A stretch of 64,000 nucleotides of DNA. Source: Rhizoclosmatium globosum (lineage: Eukaryota > Chytridiomycota > Chytridiomycetes > Chytridiales > Chytriomycetaceae). The position numbers were made by a program, and so were the translations under genes. Shown piece after piece: positions 20,935 through 32,129 of this stretch. How positions within the stretch are numbered: the first letter of the stretch is position 1; each line of letters starts with the position of its first letter. The stretch lies in NCBI GenBank assembly GCA_002104985.1, contig MCGO01000034.1, positions 248,001 to 312,000 on the forward strand, given 5' to 3'. The notes under the pieces were generated by a model. It made no database searches and was not told the DNA's origin. It saw only the letters and a program-made list of their open reading frames with translations.

Positions 20935-22570
20935 TTTAGCTGAGTCAAACGCCAAAAAACTGAAGAATGTATCAACAATTTAACTTGTGTTTAAACTCAG
21001 TGGGAAACGTCAATACTCTCTTTCACGAAGATCAAATTCTCATGGCGCAAAATGCACACCATGTTCTGGGTAAATCTTGGCTTTTGACGCCACAATTACA
21101 AAAATGTTTAAAAAAGCGTGACACCCACCATGCAGACACAAACAACGCCGCAAGGCTTCTGCGCGCCTGCCATGGCAATTGAAGCCCTAGAGCAGGGCGT
21201 GCGGGAGCCGAGGAGTTAAAGGGATGAGAGAGCGAGAGGGGCAAGGGAGACGGGTCGGTGCAACAGGAAACACCCAGCAACAACAACCACCAAACCCTCA
21301 ACAGGGATGTATGCAGCAGCAACGGAGTCAAGAGAGAGATATCATAACACAGCGAGGGACGTGAATGGCTGACAGGAGCTGGGCAGGCGGGACGAGCGGG
21401 ACAGGAGGGTCTGGCGGGACGACAGCAGAGTGGCTGTCTCTGCAGACACTGCGCTGCCAAAGCAAACCGCAACAGGTAAGTCTGCTGGCCTAACCCCCTT
21501 GTCAAAACAGGGACCGACCCACCACCGCCGCCGCCACCACACACCCAGCCCTCCACAACTTTGCAGCAACAGCAAAACCACCAAAAGCCACAAATGCCAA
21601 GACAGAGCCATAGGAACGATGCTGGAGCTGTTGGTGACATCACTCACTGTGGTCGTTCAATATGCACAGGGTCCGCCAACCAAAAAAAACTTTCACAAAA
21701 TCAAGTGTGCCATCTGCCTTGATTGGAACAGCAGTCCATCCCCACGTTCAAAGCCATCACACCAACTCTACTCTCTCTGATTCATCATTCTTGGCCCTTC
21801 TCACCTCTGTGATGGTGGGTTCTCTACAGGTTGGATGGGATTGTCTACTCTCTGGGGCCCCCTGTACACTTGGTGACAGTGAGGTGCTTGGCTGGCTGAT
21901 AGTCAAGACTTTTCTACTTCTGGGGCCTATGCGTGCAAGTGAACTGGAGTTCAGATGCTTGAACAAAGGAGTGTTTGATGTTGGAGTGGCTAAGTTGTGT
22001 GTTTGGGCTGGTGTTGATGAAGGGTTTTTGGGTTTCCCAGCACAGGCCAACAGCTGGGTGCCTGCTATGAAGGTAGCAGGACCTCTTACCCCAATAGATG
22101 ATGTCTGGCATTGGGGGTTTTCCTTCTTTTTTGATTTTTTTTCTTTTGGCTTTGGCTTTATTTTTTTCTTTTTTTCTTTTTCTTTTTGGCTTTTTTTTCG
22201 CCTCTTTTAACGAGGTTGCCGCTCAGCGGTTTTTCCAATTTTTGAGTCTGGGTCTATAGGGGATATTTGTTGCTTGCGGCACAACACATATTGTCAGGGT
22301 GCAGATTATAGGGGAAAGCCCTATTCAACTCTGTAAATTGGATAAGTTTATTTGGTAATAAACAGAATATGGTTGCTTTGGAAAAAAAAAGGGTCCGCCA
22401 ACCTGGTGTGCTGATACAGCACAACGAGTCCTCTTATTCACACCCAATACACTGAAACCAACAATCCAAATAAACCAACCATACATCCACTTAAACAAAT
22501 TAAAGCGTTGCAAGATCCTGGCAAGAACTACAAAAACAAGCATCAATCATATATGAGTTCCAATAAGGGA
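20935..22570. other. Non-coding or decayed region with a T-rich tract
   Basis: No gene is supported. A 180-residue plus-strand frame (21662-22210) shows no motif and runs into a T-rich tract at 22118-22205, which gives an artificial Phe-rich end. A minus-strand frame (21643-21032) is Cys/Leu-rich with no family signal. Confidence 0.4.
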
Positions 22571-23412
22571 ATACTATAAAATTCAACACCAACAAAGTTA
22601 TAATCCTTGCCAACAATCCAACAAACAAACACACACAATTCTCTTGGGGTGATAACACCAGCATAGAAATCTTGAACCCAAAACAGGGAGAGAGACTACT
22701 AGGAAATTACTTCGATAACCTTGGCAAAACTGGCAGAACAATGATTGAAAAGCAAATCAAAGACACAATTGAAATACTCCAGACAAAGCGCATAACAGAC
22801 AAAGGTATAATACTCATAATGAACACAGTGCTACTGATGCAAATCAGATATAAGTGGCAAACACTCTCTCTTACAGAAAATGATGTGGACCACTCCTATA
22901 GTCTTGTCAAGAAGGTTGTAAAACAAAAAGCCAAACAGAAACAAACCATTGCCAATTCACTACTAGAGCAATCCCAAATCTATGGACTGAAGGACTGGAA
23001 CAACTTATACACAACAGACTTAGCAACAAACATTAACATATGGATAAACTCAGAGGACCTGCTGGGCTGTGTTATCTGAATCAGAATGGCCAACCTCCAG
23101 AACCAAATAGCACTCCCACACAGTATATTTGAAACTCCATTCCCCACTAAAGTGAGTAAGGGTACACACTACCTTGCTTCAACCATGCATAGCTTTCACT
23201 CCAAGGCCATAACAATGAATGCAATCAGACACATTGATCCAATCACCCAGGAAATTAAACAAGAATTTGGCAAAGTTATGGGAGGAGAAACATCAATCTT
23301 CCATGCAATAGACAACTGGGTAATCTATAATCAGATCTCCAAACATCTCAGCAGACACAATATAATCTTTGTGGAACAAGTTCTATGCTACTCCAAACTC
23401 AGTCTTACTTAA
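22571..23412 (+). pseudogene. LINE reverse-transcriptase C-terminal fragment
   Basis: From 22573 the frame reads TIKFNTNKVIILANN, then FSWGDNTSIEILNPKQGERLLGNYF and long helical segments, stopping at 23079. A second frame (23086-23412, NQIALPHSIFETPF...) continues the same basic style. The pattern (a lysine/asparagine stretch, a W-x-x motif, then RLLG-x-YF) is typical of the region just after the catalytic motifs of LINE reverse transcriptases. The catalytic core and endonuclease are absent, so this is a fragment broken again at the TGA at 23077. It differs from the LINE at 44.7-49.3 kb. Confidence 0.5.
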
Positions 23413-23651
23413 AGGGCAAGACCAAACCCGTTTGCAACAGAGCCCACAGCCAGCCAGATCTGTGGCCTGGGTAAAAAGCACGAGATAGTCACTTGGAATG
23501 ACCCTGAAACAGAAGAACAACATTATAGAGAAATCCAGACCGTTGAAATAACTTTTCTCTCGAGGGTGTACACCCACTTAACCACCAGTTATTCAATCAA
23601 TCAACTCAACAAATCCTCTACCCCACCAGCAGTTCCAGTTAATTAGTTAAT

Positions 23652-24554
23652 ATGCTGCACAACAAGGTACAAAAACCTCGAAGTAAAGCTGGAAATGGAA
23701 GCCATGGCGCTCCTTTGAACTCCAATCAACCATCAAGCATTTTTCTGCCAGGGCTTGGACTCTCAGTAGAAGATCTTGAAAAACTTTATGCACAAGAACA
23801 AGCCGCAGTCGAACATATTGAGCTCCCTTTGGCATCTGCGCTCCAACTTCCCAAATCTCGAAAGCGGAAGGCGAGTCCAAGACCCAATGTCGCTGATCAA
23901 GGAGGCTGTGACGGCAACAATGAAACATTTGGCATTGAACAAGAGCCATCAGTATTTTACGGATCGGGAACTTTCAACTTTGATTCTGGCTTGTACTCCA
24001 CTCCTTCAGCCATATTCCTACCAAAACACACACTGAAAGGGAAGAAGATACGAGACTTGCCTGGGAGGCGATTTGACCAAAGGTTCTTCAAGCGTATGCC
24101 ATGAAATCTGACGAGGCTGCATCAGAGGGAGCCATGTGTAATGCAAAGGCTTCTGCTTGTGACAACACTGCCGCAACCCATGTCTGTCTCACCTGTCTGG
24201 AAATTAGAATTGTAAGTACTGTTTGCGAAGATTGCGCACAGCAGCATTTATGTGACTCTGGTTTATTCTGTCACAAGGTTTGTGGTGATTATATCCAATT
24301 TGCAAGTTAACTGTCAACAGGTCGTTGACTGCACTGGTACTCCTCTCACGCCTCAAATAAGCCAGTCAATCCGTTGCTGCAAATCAGAAACAATGGTTTC
24401 CTCTCATGTTGTTCATTTATACTCGGCAAGATGGAATGAGAAAGCCATTGCACAGCACTGCAGTCACACCTATGCTGAAGCTCTGATACTGTCTGGATTC
24501 TTTCCAAGTTCACCGACCAGACCTGGTAAGCTTGGAGTAAAACTCACCACTTAG
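23652..24554 (+). pseudogene. KDZ transposase N-terminal fragment
   Basis: Three coding pieces run in series. 23652-24104 gives a 150-residue leader. 24101-24277 gives THVCLTCLEIRIVSTVCEDC and a following His/Cys cluster. After a 43-nt intron (24278-24320), VVDCTGTPLTPQ, a second Cys pair and LILSGFFPSSPTRPG follow. A Cys cluster leading into L-x-x-G-x-FP-x-x-P is characteristic of Kyakuja-Dileera-Zisupton (KDZ) transposases. The frame changes at the leader junction and the catalytic KDZ domain is missing; AT-rich DNA follows. Confidence 0.55.
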
Positions 24555-26552
24555 GGCAAAAGCACAGCTGGGAGACTGTTATGGCTTGTTACTATTTATA
24601 TATCAATATCTATCTCTATTCTATATATTCTTATCTATTTTTGTTATGTATAATTGTCTATGGTATAACTATATATCTGCATCAATATATATCAAGCCCC
24701 AGTCTCTCAATTCAGCTGATGTATTCTATAAGTAATATAGAATATAGTGACAAGATTCTGTGTAAGTATGATGAGGCACACAAGTTATTCTTCACAGTTT
24801 CTATAATATTTATAAAGTATATAGAACTATTTTGTTTATCAATATAGAATATGGATATAGAATATAGCTGACTTATCCAGGTGTGTGCACCCACCCAAAA
24901 AGTGGTGAGAGGATGGTGGGAGAGGCCCTCTTCTTATTCTTTTTTGGAAGTCCAATTTTTGGGGAAATTTTTGGGATGGAGATGGCATGCAGAAGGTGCA
25001 TGCCCTGATGGCTTTCCAGCACTCAAACACTCCCACTGACTCCAACTCCACGAATACTGGTCCAATTCAGACAATTCCAGATTCATTGGAAAGCTCTAAA
25101 TACGTTCTATGCAGTTGCACTTTTTTCACGCTGTGATTGGGCGTATCTCAGGATCCGAATATTCCCCAGCTTTGGATTCAACAGAGTCCTGCTCTCTCTA
25201 TCTGTTTTATTTTATTAAGCTGAAGTAATTCAGGAGGCTCTAAAGTGCTTCTAGGTAAGTGAAGATGGCATGCAGAAGGTGCATGCTTTCTTGTCGCTCC
25301 AGCCACCCAACTTTTTAAGCCTGGAAGGTTCCGGGGATGGTTTACAACAAGTGCAGTCCTCAGATTTTGTGTTGTTGGCTACTCCGCCAATACTCTTTTC
25401 GTTGCCATTTGTATCGTTTTTAGCATCAGATGGGAGTACGCCGCCGTCGTTATTGTGGTAATTTGAAGGAGGAACATGATGGATGAGAACAACAGCTTGG
25501 CATCAACGCAACAACCACAAACACAGGACACTTTTGCTTTTGACCATACCGCATCTCTTGGTCAAAAACAAAAACTGGATTCAGAAGTGCATATTCAATT
25601 CATTTGATCTGATAGAGGCCAATGTTGGTTCCTTGGGTTCCTACGTCATTCAGTAGATTTGGCGGATAATATACAGGTCCAACAACGAAACGCCCTTTTC
25701 TTTTTGTACTTCGAGCTTGCCTGAAGATAAGTGTGAGTATATAGGAATGGATGAGATACTACATACAAACATCCATTCATGCATTGCCTTGGGCACTCCG
25801 ATGATGTTACGAATCTTTACTTGTTTACTTTCATTGGTATCACTTTCACGTTTCAAGTACAAGTTTTTGAGAGTCTTCCAAAAACACGAAATCTATCCAA
25901 AACATTCTATCTGATATTTCAAATCCAAAACTACATAAGTGTGTTCTTTTTCTTTTCGTTGTCTTTTAGTTCAATACAAAATCTTCTGTTCAGTTCCTAA
26001 AACCACCTCCCAATTTCCCAAATTCCCCGACTGAACTTGTTGTTGAACAACCCTGCCCCTAACAGATGAATTTGTTGAGCCTAGGGTATGTCTTTGTAGC
26101 CAGTCTTTTGCTTACTGCCATCTCAATTGGCAGTGTTTCAGTAGTAATATTGTCTTTGAATTGTTGGTGTTCCTCTGCAACTATCTTGGGACAGTCTCAA
26201 ACAGTGAGCAACTGAGAGTTGAGGCTCCAACTGAAGGCAGTATTTACTTCAATTGGAAGCGGTGGTGGCAGATAGCGACGCTGTTTTAGTGTGTTGGGTA
26301 GGTGCGTTGGGATGATGGCTCAACTCACTATGAAAAATGGTGGGTTGGGATGCCTTTCCCAAGTGAAGACCAAATTTGTTCTTTTGGTTGTAATGTGACC
26401 AATATGTCACTGCCTCCTCTATCCCATTGCTGCCTAGGTTTCGATCAACTTGATTCCTTTTGGTTTTGATACAGGGAGTAATAACAACATTCTTTATTAG
26501 GAACACTCAACCAGGACGCAATAATCTCGCCGCTGTCGACCAACTCCATTTT
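24555..26552. other. Low-complexity and decayed region
   Basis: 24590-24880 is AT-rich with many TATA and ATATAG steps. A 23-bp sequence with a GCATGC...GCATGC inverted core is present twice, at 24981-25003 and 25264-25286. Short frames in the rest lack motifs. No gene can be supported. Confidence 0.45.
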
Positions 26553-27379
26553 TCATATTCTTCCAAATACACAGAATATGGTTTCAAACACGAGTGCAAG
26601 AGAATATGCTGTGTTGACCTCTTCACAGAAATTAGGCCCCACATTGACCGTATTTGTTGTGGTGAAGCTGGCAGTGAGGGCCTTGCTGACAGTGGTTGAT
26701 TTCCTGAGCGGTGGCAATGTTGTTGATTTAGGTTTGCTTTTGGTGGAAACTTCAGAATTCACTGGATTGGAGTTTTCTGCCGTATTTTCCCCTTTGTTTG
26801 CGTCAATGCGACACAAAGATTCAAACTTTTGATGTAATAATTTCAGCTCCTTGACATCAGATGGAAGAGATGGAAGGTCACTGTAAAATCCATCGCATTT
26901 TGCAAGAGGTTTCGACTTGTGCATCACTTTGAAAACACACTCAACATACTTTCTGAGGCCATCCTGGCAACGACGAGGATCAGCTATAAGAATCAATCAC
27001 AACTTTACCACACCATGATCTTGAATCTTCCTTGCACATGAGAGTCATTCAATTGACTTCACCCAAAACATCATATCACGACCCGTCGCAAACAAAAGGA
27101 CAGTGGCCTCATCTTTTTCACCTCAAATCTTGATATTTGAGAAGGTGGGCTGACTTGATTCATAATCGCCTGCGTCTATGACAACATCAGCGACTCTCCG
27201 ACGTTTTCGAGATTGAGTGGAGCCCTCCTTCTCAACTGTACTGGTTGAATCTCCATTCCCGAATACATTCCTGCTTCTCAATTTGCCCTGACTTCTCCCC
27301 CTCTTATAATTGTATTCCTTTAGTTGACTGAAAGAAATGGCGCCAGTTGCTTTGCAAACATCGTGGGCATAACTGTGAA
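26553..27379 (-). pseudogene. Pieces of an unknown minus-strand gene
   Basis: An exon-like frame of about 85 codons (27379-27124) follows a TTTTTCACAG acceptor. It carries a nuclear-localisation-like SRKRRRVADVV. A second frame (about 26985-26553), after a TTATAG acceptor, starts DPRRCQDGLRKYVECVFKVM and continues to a stop at 26553. The two share polarity but no complete gene model could be drawn. They lie divergently to the gene at 27580, as in a two-gene transposon. Function unknown. Confidence 0.35.
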
Positions 27380-27579
27380 AAATGGTCTAAGCCGTGTGCC
27401 ACTTGCCCATATTGTACTCACTATAGAAGCTTTTCATTCTCTGCCATTCGTGCTTGGTTGAGATAGAAGGCCAGTCTAGGACCTGTCAAAAGCTCCGGTG
27501 TTTGGTTGCCCACCTTACGAAAGTTGCTATCGTCAGTCATGTCAAAGATTCAGTGACCCCAGAACCCGAGGCGAAAAGT

Positions 27580-29440
27580 ATGCCGTTGAAGCAAATCCGC
27601 GCATTTTCAGTGCAAGATTCAGAAACTTCTCGAAAAGGAGTCTTAAAAATCAATCAAAGAATCAATAATGCCACAGAAGAAGATAGGGAGCGGGCGGAAA
27701 TAGAGGCGGCAGTTTTGAACGGGGAACAGCCAATACCAGAGACATACACCAAGGAGCAGCTCATAAAAGTGCAGAAAACATTGCTGGACAAATTCTACGA
27801 CTGTGCCAATGTGTTGAAAAATGCAGGGGTGAACGTATACGCAGCTACAATGATTGATAATCAAATAGATGCAATTAGATATGCTATTCATGGTTTGTTA
27901 TCAATGTTGCAATTTGGTTTTTGATTCGACTTTGTAAACAAGACCTATCGCTGCTTCGATGCAAAAGTTGTTCCAAACAGATCAAAAGCTCACATTTTCC
28001 CTTCAGTAGACAACAGCATACTCGATCTACAACTCAACTGAATTCAGTCAAAAAGTGGCAGCCGCAAATAAGAAGTCCGAAAAGGAATTGATTGATGCCT
28101 GCCTAAGGAAGATTGCAAATGTCTGGGAGCGTGACGTGAAACTGCTCTTACCAGACAGTCCACCAAAGATGCCGCAAGGCAAGTTTCCGTATTCAAAGTG
28201 GGGCTCAACGCAGTATCCCTTCAAGTTTCTTAACTGGCCCACTGATATCAAGTTTCATTCCCCCACCAACTTTGGCAAACATCAATGCGAGAGGTTTTTG
28301 AAAGCGGATCTTAAGATTGTCAGACTTCAATCAAGTGTTAATGTTGTGGCTTCCATTGTTACAGAAGTGAATCGTGAAACGCCCGAATCAAGTGGTTCGT
28401 TATCGAATGGTTGGTTCATCGCCGCATCACCGTTTAATTAATGAAGTGATCTTTTTGCGTAGGAGGCTCCTTGTCGGCCGAGCTCGCTTCAGCGGCATTG
28501 GCTGTGGATCGTGAATCAAGGGAAATTTTGAACGAGAGCATTGGCCCAATCAACAGTGATGCGGCCACTAGAACTTTAGAAGAGAGCGGCGACATAATCA
28601 GCAATGTTTTGGCTACCAGTCAGACAAGCGACGACGAAGTTACCTTTATGAATTCAGTTGACATAAACAAAAATGAGGCCGTGTTAGTTGAAGTTGAAGA
28701 AGAGGAAGGACAAACTGGTCCAGTGTATGGTAAATCTCTAAATTAGATTTATATGACCTAATGAATTTACAGTTCCAGCTCTGGTTGAGGGAGTAGATGT
28801 ATCTACAAAACTATTTTCGTTCCAGTCAATACCAAACAACCCACATCTGCTTCCTGTTCTTCGCGAAAGGCTGCTGACTCGACGAGATAAACGATGGGTC
28901 GATGTTCAGATTGCCTCGGAGGCTTTGAAACATTACTCATGTGATGTGTTATCGGAGCCCTTGCCTTCTAGCCTTTCCCCCGATCTTCTTGACCACGTTC
29001 AACTAAAGCTTCAAAGTATTTTGGATGGAGGCAAAGAGACGAATTTGATGAAGGAGTTCTTTCAGAAATCCAAAAAGGGTAACTGGCGTAAATTCAACCT
29101 GGCACGACTGGCCGGGTACAAAACGCATCGCAATGATATACTTCCTGTTGGAGTAGAGCTGGTTCTTTCAAAGGGGCAACTCATCTCTTTTCGGGAACAC
29201 TGGATGACACGACTTAAGTTTCCAACAAAGTTTCAGAAACCTGGCTTGAAAGACGCATTTCTCGACCAAGTTCTGATACCTGATGCATTACAGTACCTGA
29301 ATGAAGCTCGTCTCGTTGCCTCGGAAAACAATACACGTCAATGTGGTACAAACATTACAGCGGCACAGAACACTGGTTATGAAGACGTCAATTCATTAGA
29401 CTTGTGCTGGATTTTTATCGTTAGTGCTAATTACCAATAA
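27580..29440 (+). CDS. Unknown four-exon gene, 541 residues
   Basis: Exons 27580-27892, 28017-28394, 28463-28729 and 28773-29440 join in phase with GT/AG introns of 124, 68 and 43 nt and give an uninterrupted 541-residue frame. The frame is open upstream to a TTG at 27454; ATG 27580 was chosen. Visible features are an acidic segment at the end of exon 3 (VEVEEEEGQ) and charged helical regions (SEKELIDACLRKIANVWERD; RRDKRWVDVQIASEAL; FREHWMTRLKFPTKFQKPG). No family was recognised. The C-terminus runs straight into a TTATCG-rich repeat, so the end may be cut. It may belong to a transposon, given its surroundings. Confidence 0.5.
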
Positions 29441-29600
29441 AACACTTTATTTATCGCAAATTATCGTAGAAGATTGTACTTACTGTAATTATCGGTATTG
29501 TGCGGTAATGAGATCGATAAATAAAGAGTATTAGCGGTAAATAGCGTCGATTATGGTAATCTCCTATAATTATCGATAATACTATGATAATTTACCGAAA
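29413..29600. repeat. TTATCG/GGTAA-rich repeat patch
   Basis: TTATCG occurs at 29415, 29451, 29461, 29489 and 29570, and its complement CGATAA at 29515 and 29574. GGTAA and TTACC variants lie between them. The patch joins the end of the unknown gene to the 3' edge of the Harbinger element. It could be a non-autonomous element end or a clustered protein-binding site. Confidence 0.5.
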
Positions 29601-29666
29601 GATAGTGATAAGTCGCGGTATGGTGCACAGGTCTTTATTTCATATCAGACGGTGCACAACTCTCTC

Positions 29667-30443
29667 CTAATCATCCTCCTCCAACTCCTCCTCCTCCTCC
29701 ACCTCCTCCACAGCAAGAGCTACAGCTTGCCTTGTCTTTGCTGGTGCCTTCTTCTTTACCACCTTCTTTACCTTCGCCTCCACCACCTTTACAACCTTCT
29801 TCACCTTCTCCGGTTTCTCTGCTTTCTCCGCCTTCTCCGCTTGCTTTCCAGCAGCCACCATCTTCTTACGGTTTGTTTCTGACATCTTGGAGAGCTCAAT
29901 TTCCTTGCTAGACTTCCCAGCAGCCTTCACAATGGCAATGTTGGCATTGTGGTTTTGTTCTGACAGCAACTGAGAAAGTGTTTCGGTGCTTGTGGCAGTC
30001 CGAGCCAAGTGTGCAGTCATCAGCTTGATCAACGGAACCAGACGGACAATTGGATCACCAGAAGTGGCAGCAGTAGTCGCAGTAACTGTCTCAAGGAGCT
30101 CATCAGAGCCATACACAGAACTGCCATCCTCGTACTCGTCGGCAAGGCTTGACAACACAACACCTTTGGTCTTGAGCTTGTTTGGGTCAACACGCTTGTG
30201 CAGCACTTCAAGGGCCTTGTCCGCAAGGTGGACGTACTTCTTTCTGTCCGAACCCTTTCTAGTAGCGTGGAACCTGTTGGGAATGTTGAGTTTTAAGAAA
30301 TAGCAAACAATCTTATCAACTCACCATTTCCCAAGTAGCTTCTTCTTGTTGGGCGAGTTGAACAGGAAGGAGATACTGTCGTAATCTGAATCATCCACAG
30401 CAACGGCTGGCGTGTTCTTGAGGGGAGTCGTCAACTTTCCCAT
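29667..30443 (-). CDS. PIF/Harbinger accessory protein (Myb/MADF-like)
   Basis: Two exons, 30443-30325 and 30273-29667, join across a 51-nt intron as LLGKW-FHATRKGSDRKKYVHL and give 241 residues. It starts 75 bp from the DDE transposase gene on the other strand. The C-terminal third is Lys/Ala/Val-rich (KVKKVVKVVEAKVKKVVKKK) and ends in an acidic tail. PIF/Harbinger elements encode a second, Myb/SANT-like DNA-binding protein needed for transposase entry to the nucleus. Position and basic character fit, but the Myb-like fold itself is not clear by eye. Confidence 0.6.
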
Positions 30444-30518
30444 TTTGCTTTTTTGTGTGAGTTCACGGAAAATTTTGGACTCCAATCCCCTATCTTCCCC
30501 TATCTTCCCACACCCTAT
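30444..30518. promoter_or_regulatory. Divergent promoter of the Harbinger gene pair
   Basis: Only 75 bp separate the two start codons. It holds a pyrimidine-rich direct repeat, CCCCTATCTT twice, near 30487-30506. A shared bidirectional promoter is inferred from the spacing. Confidence 0.45.
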
Positions 30519-31511
30519 ATGGCAGGCTGGAACTTCCTCACTGGTTGCATCCGTGCTTCCACAGGTCTGGACGAAGATACGATGGAACGCATTTTCATCA
30601 AGTACTGTGGACCTGGCACTGTTATCAAGACCCGCAAGTACCTCTTTGACGTGATGCAAAGCATCAAGACAAACACGACCAAGCGAGCATCAGCTGAATA
30701 CAAAGGTCGAAAATCGTACGGGTTTGCTGCCGCTAAAGTCAAGCTTGGTATTATGTACTTGGGAGGCGTTGTTGATGAGTTGGAAGCTGCTTGGGATGCA
30801 TGTTGGGATAACGATAACGATATCACGGATGGGTCCTTTGATTTGCGTCATAGACTCAACCTTGATGCCTTTCCAGTGAGTTTCTTCTCCTCCTCATCTT
30901 TAATTCTAATCACTCTTTCATAGGTTTACATCCAGCGCCCAAAACAGTTTCAGCGTCGCTTCTACTCTGGAAAGTACAAACGGCACTGTGTCAAGGTACA
31001 ATGCTTGACTGATAACCGTGGAAATGTCTGCTGGATGGGCAAGAAGGTGAGTGAGCCTGTGTTTGGGGTGATGAGGATCTAACTTACCACGCAACAACAG
31101 ATGTTCAAAGGTGCTGTTCATGATATGAGCATGTACGTCCGTGACCATCCAACACTGGCTCCAGACGAACTGATACTGGCTGACAAGGGATATGTGGGAC
31201 CCCGTGGACAACAGCTACACCTAATTGTGCCTTTCAAGCGAGCTGCCAATGGGCCACTACTCTCACAATTCCAGAACGCCTACAATGCAATGCATTCTGT
31301 CAAGCGTGTTGTAGTTGAACACTCCTTTGCTTACCTCAAGCGGTACAACTCCTTAAAGCATACCAACCAAATTAGGAACGTTTCAGGCGCCTTTGAACCA
31401 CCACATGGAATGCGGAACTCTTACTTGAGGAACTTGTTGAAAGTTCCTCAAGTAAGAGTTCACAACAACGATGTACACGCTAAAGAATCAGCAACGTTTT
31501 CCTTGAATTAA
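30519..31511 (+). CDS. PIF/Harbinger DDE transposase (DDE_Tnp_4 type)
   Basis: Three exons, 30519-30875, 30924-31046 and 31101-31511, join in phase 0 and give 296 codons plus stop. DDE residues are visible: Asp in LNLDAFPVYIQRP, Asp in LILADKGYVG, Glu in VVVEHSFAYLKR. FYSGKYKRHCVKVQ and HDMSMYVRDHP fit the family. Harbinger transposases cut and paste with a 3-bp target duplication. No frameshift or nonsense codon is seen, so the gene may be intact. The 3' end contains a 21-bp perfect inverted repeat. The frame runs upstream to 30453 without another ATG. Confidence 0.85.
31415..31461. repeat. 21-bp perfect inverted repeat inside the DDE gene
   Basis: GAACTCTTACTTGAGGAACT plus T (31415-31435) is followed by a 5-nt loop GTTGA and the exact reverse complement (31441-31461). 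In RNA this makes a strong hairpin in the coding sequence. It is translated as part of RNSYLRNLLKVPQVRVHN. Confidence 0.95.
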
Positions 31512-31663
31512 CTTTCTTGTAATTGTAAATAAAGAATTCCTTTTTGTATTCGATTTTGCGGGTTGATTATGGGAAGGATAGGAGAAGAAGTGGAAGCGTT
31601 TAAAGTTCTTCCTCAACCAGATACCCGGATTACTTCTTATTAACTTCTCACCATGAGCACTTC

Positions 31664-31720
31664 TAGTATGGCGGCAGTGCGCAAGGCGTACATGCTTGGG
31701 GTCCTGGGTTCGAGCCACCT
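31664..31720 (+). pseudogene. tRNA-like fragment with A and B boxes (SINE relic)
   Basis: TATGGCGGCAGTG resembles a Pol III A box, and GGTTCGAGCC at 31707-31716 matches the B box consensus. Spacing fits a tRNA, but the anticodon arm has a mismatch and lacks the usual T before the anticodon, and the T stem pairs only partly. It is more likely a tRNA-derived SINE remnant than a tRNA. Confidence 0.4.
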
Positions 31721-32129
31721 CTTGTGACTTAGGCGTCTTTTGGTAGTTGCTGTTAATTGGAAACTTGCTCTGTGAACCACGGTCATCCATCGCCCATACA
31801 ATATACGTTAGCGGTATATCAATAACGCTAAAATCCAGCACAAGTCTATTATTCTTGCAGTGGAGTCAAGCCCAAAAGTATGATGGCGTGTTGTAAAAAA
31901 GACACTGGTGGTGTTCTTTGTTATGATTTGGTTCAAATGATGGAGGAGGCCTGACTGTCTGACAATCTGAGTACGCAAACAGTTTTGTATGGTCCTTATG
32001 CAGTCATTTCTTCTCTGAGTTGAGCCAAAACTGTATCTGAGCCTGTTTCATCAAGTGGTGTTCATGCAGTTTGTCAGTTCGAGCTCAAGTGAAACCTCAA
32101 GATGTTTGACGTTTCGTCTGTTTGGGATT
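31721..32129. other. No gene seen
   Basis: Between the SINE-like fragment and the KDZ pseudogene. It may contain decayed KDZ C-terminal sequence, but no clear motif was found. Confidence 0.35.

Noticed and set aside
21032..21643. 203-residue minus-strand Cys/Leu-rich frame
   Set aside because: No motif, no splice-supported extension, and sequence composition explains the residues.
21662..22210. 182-residue plus-strand frame with Phe-rich end
   Set aside because: The end comes from a T-rich tract, and the start lacks any recognisable domain.
23564..23575. 12-bp palindrome GGGTGTACACCC as a transposon end
   Set aside because: A similar but imperfect GGTGTGTGCACCC occurs near 24881, yet no inverted partner or target duplication could be matched.
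30453..30518. Upstream extension of the DDE transposase
   Set aside because: It starts only from a GTG and would overlap the accessory gene promoter; ATG 30519 fits better.
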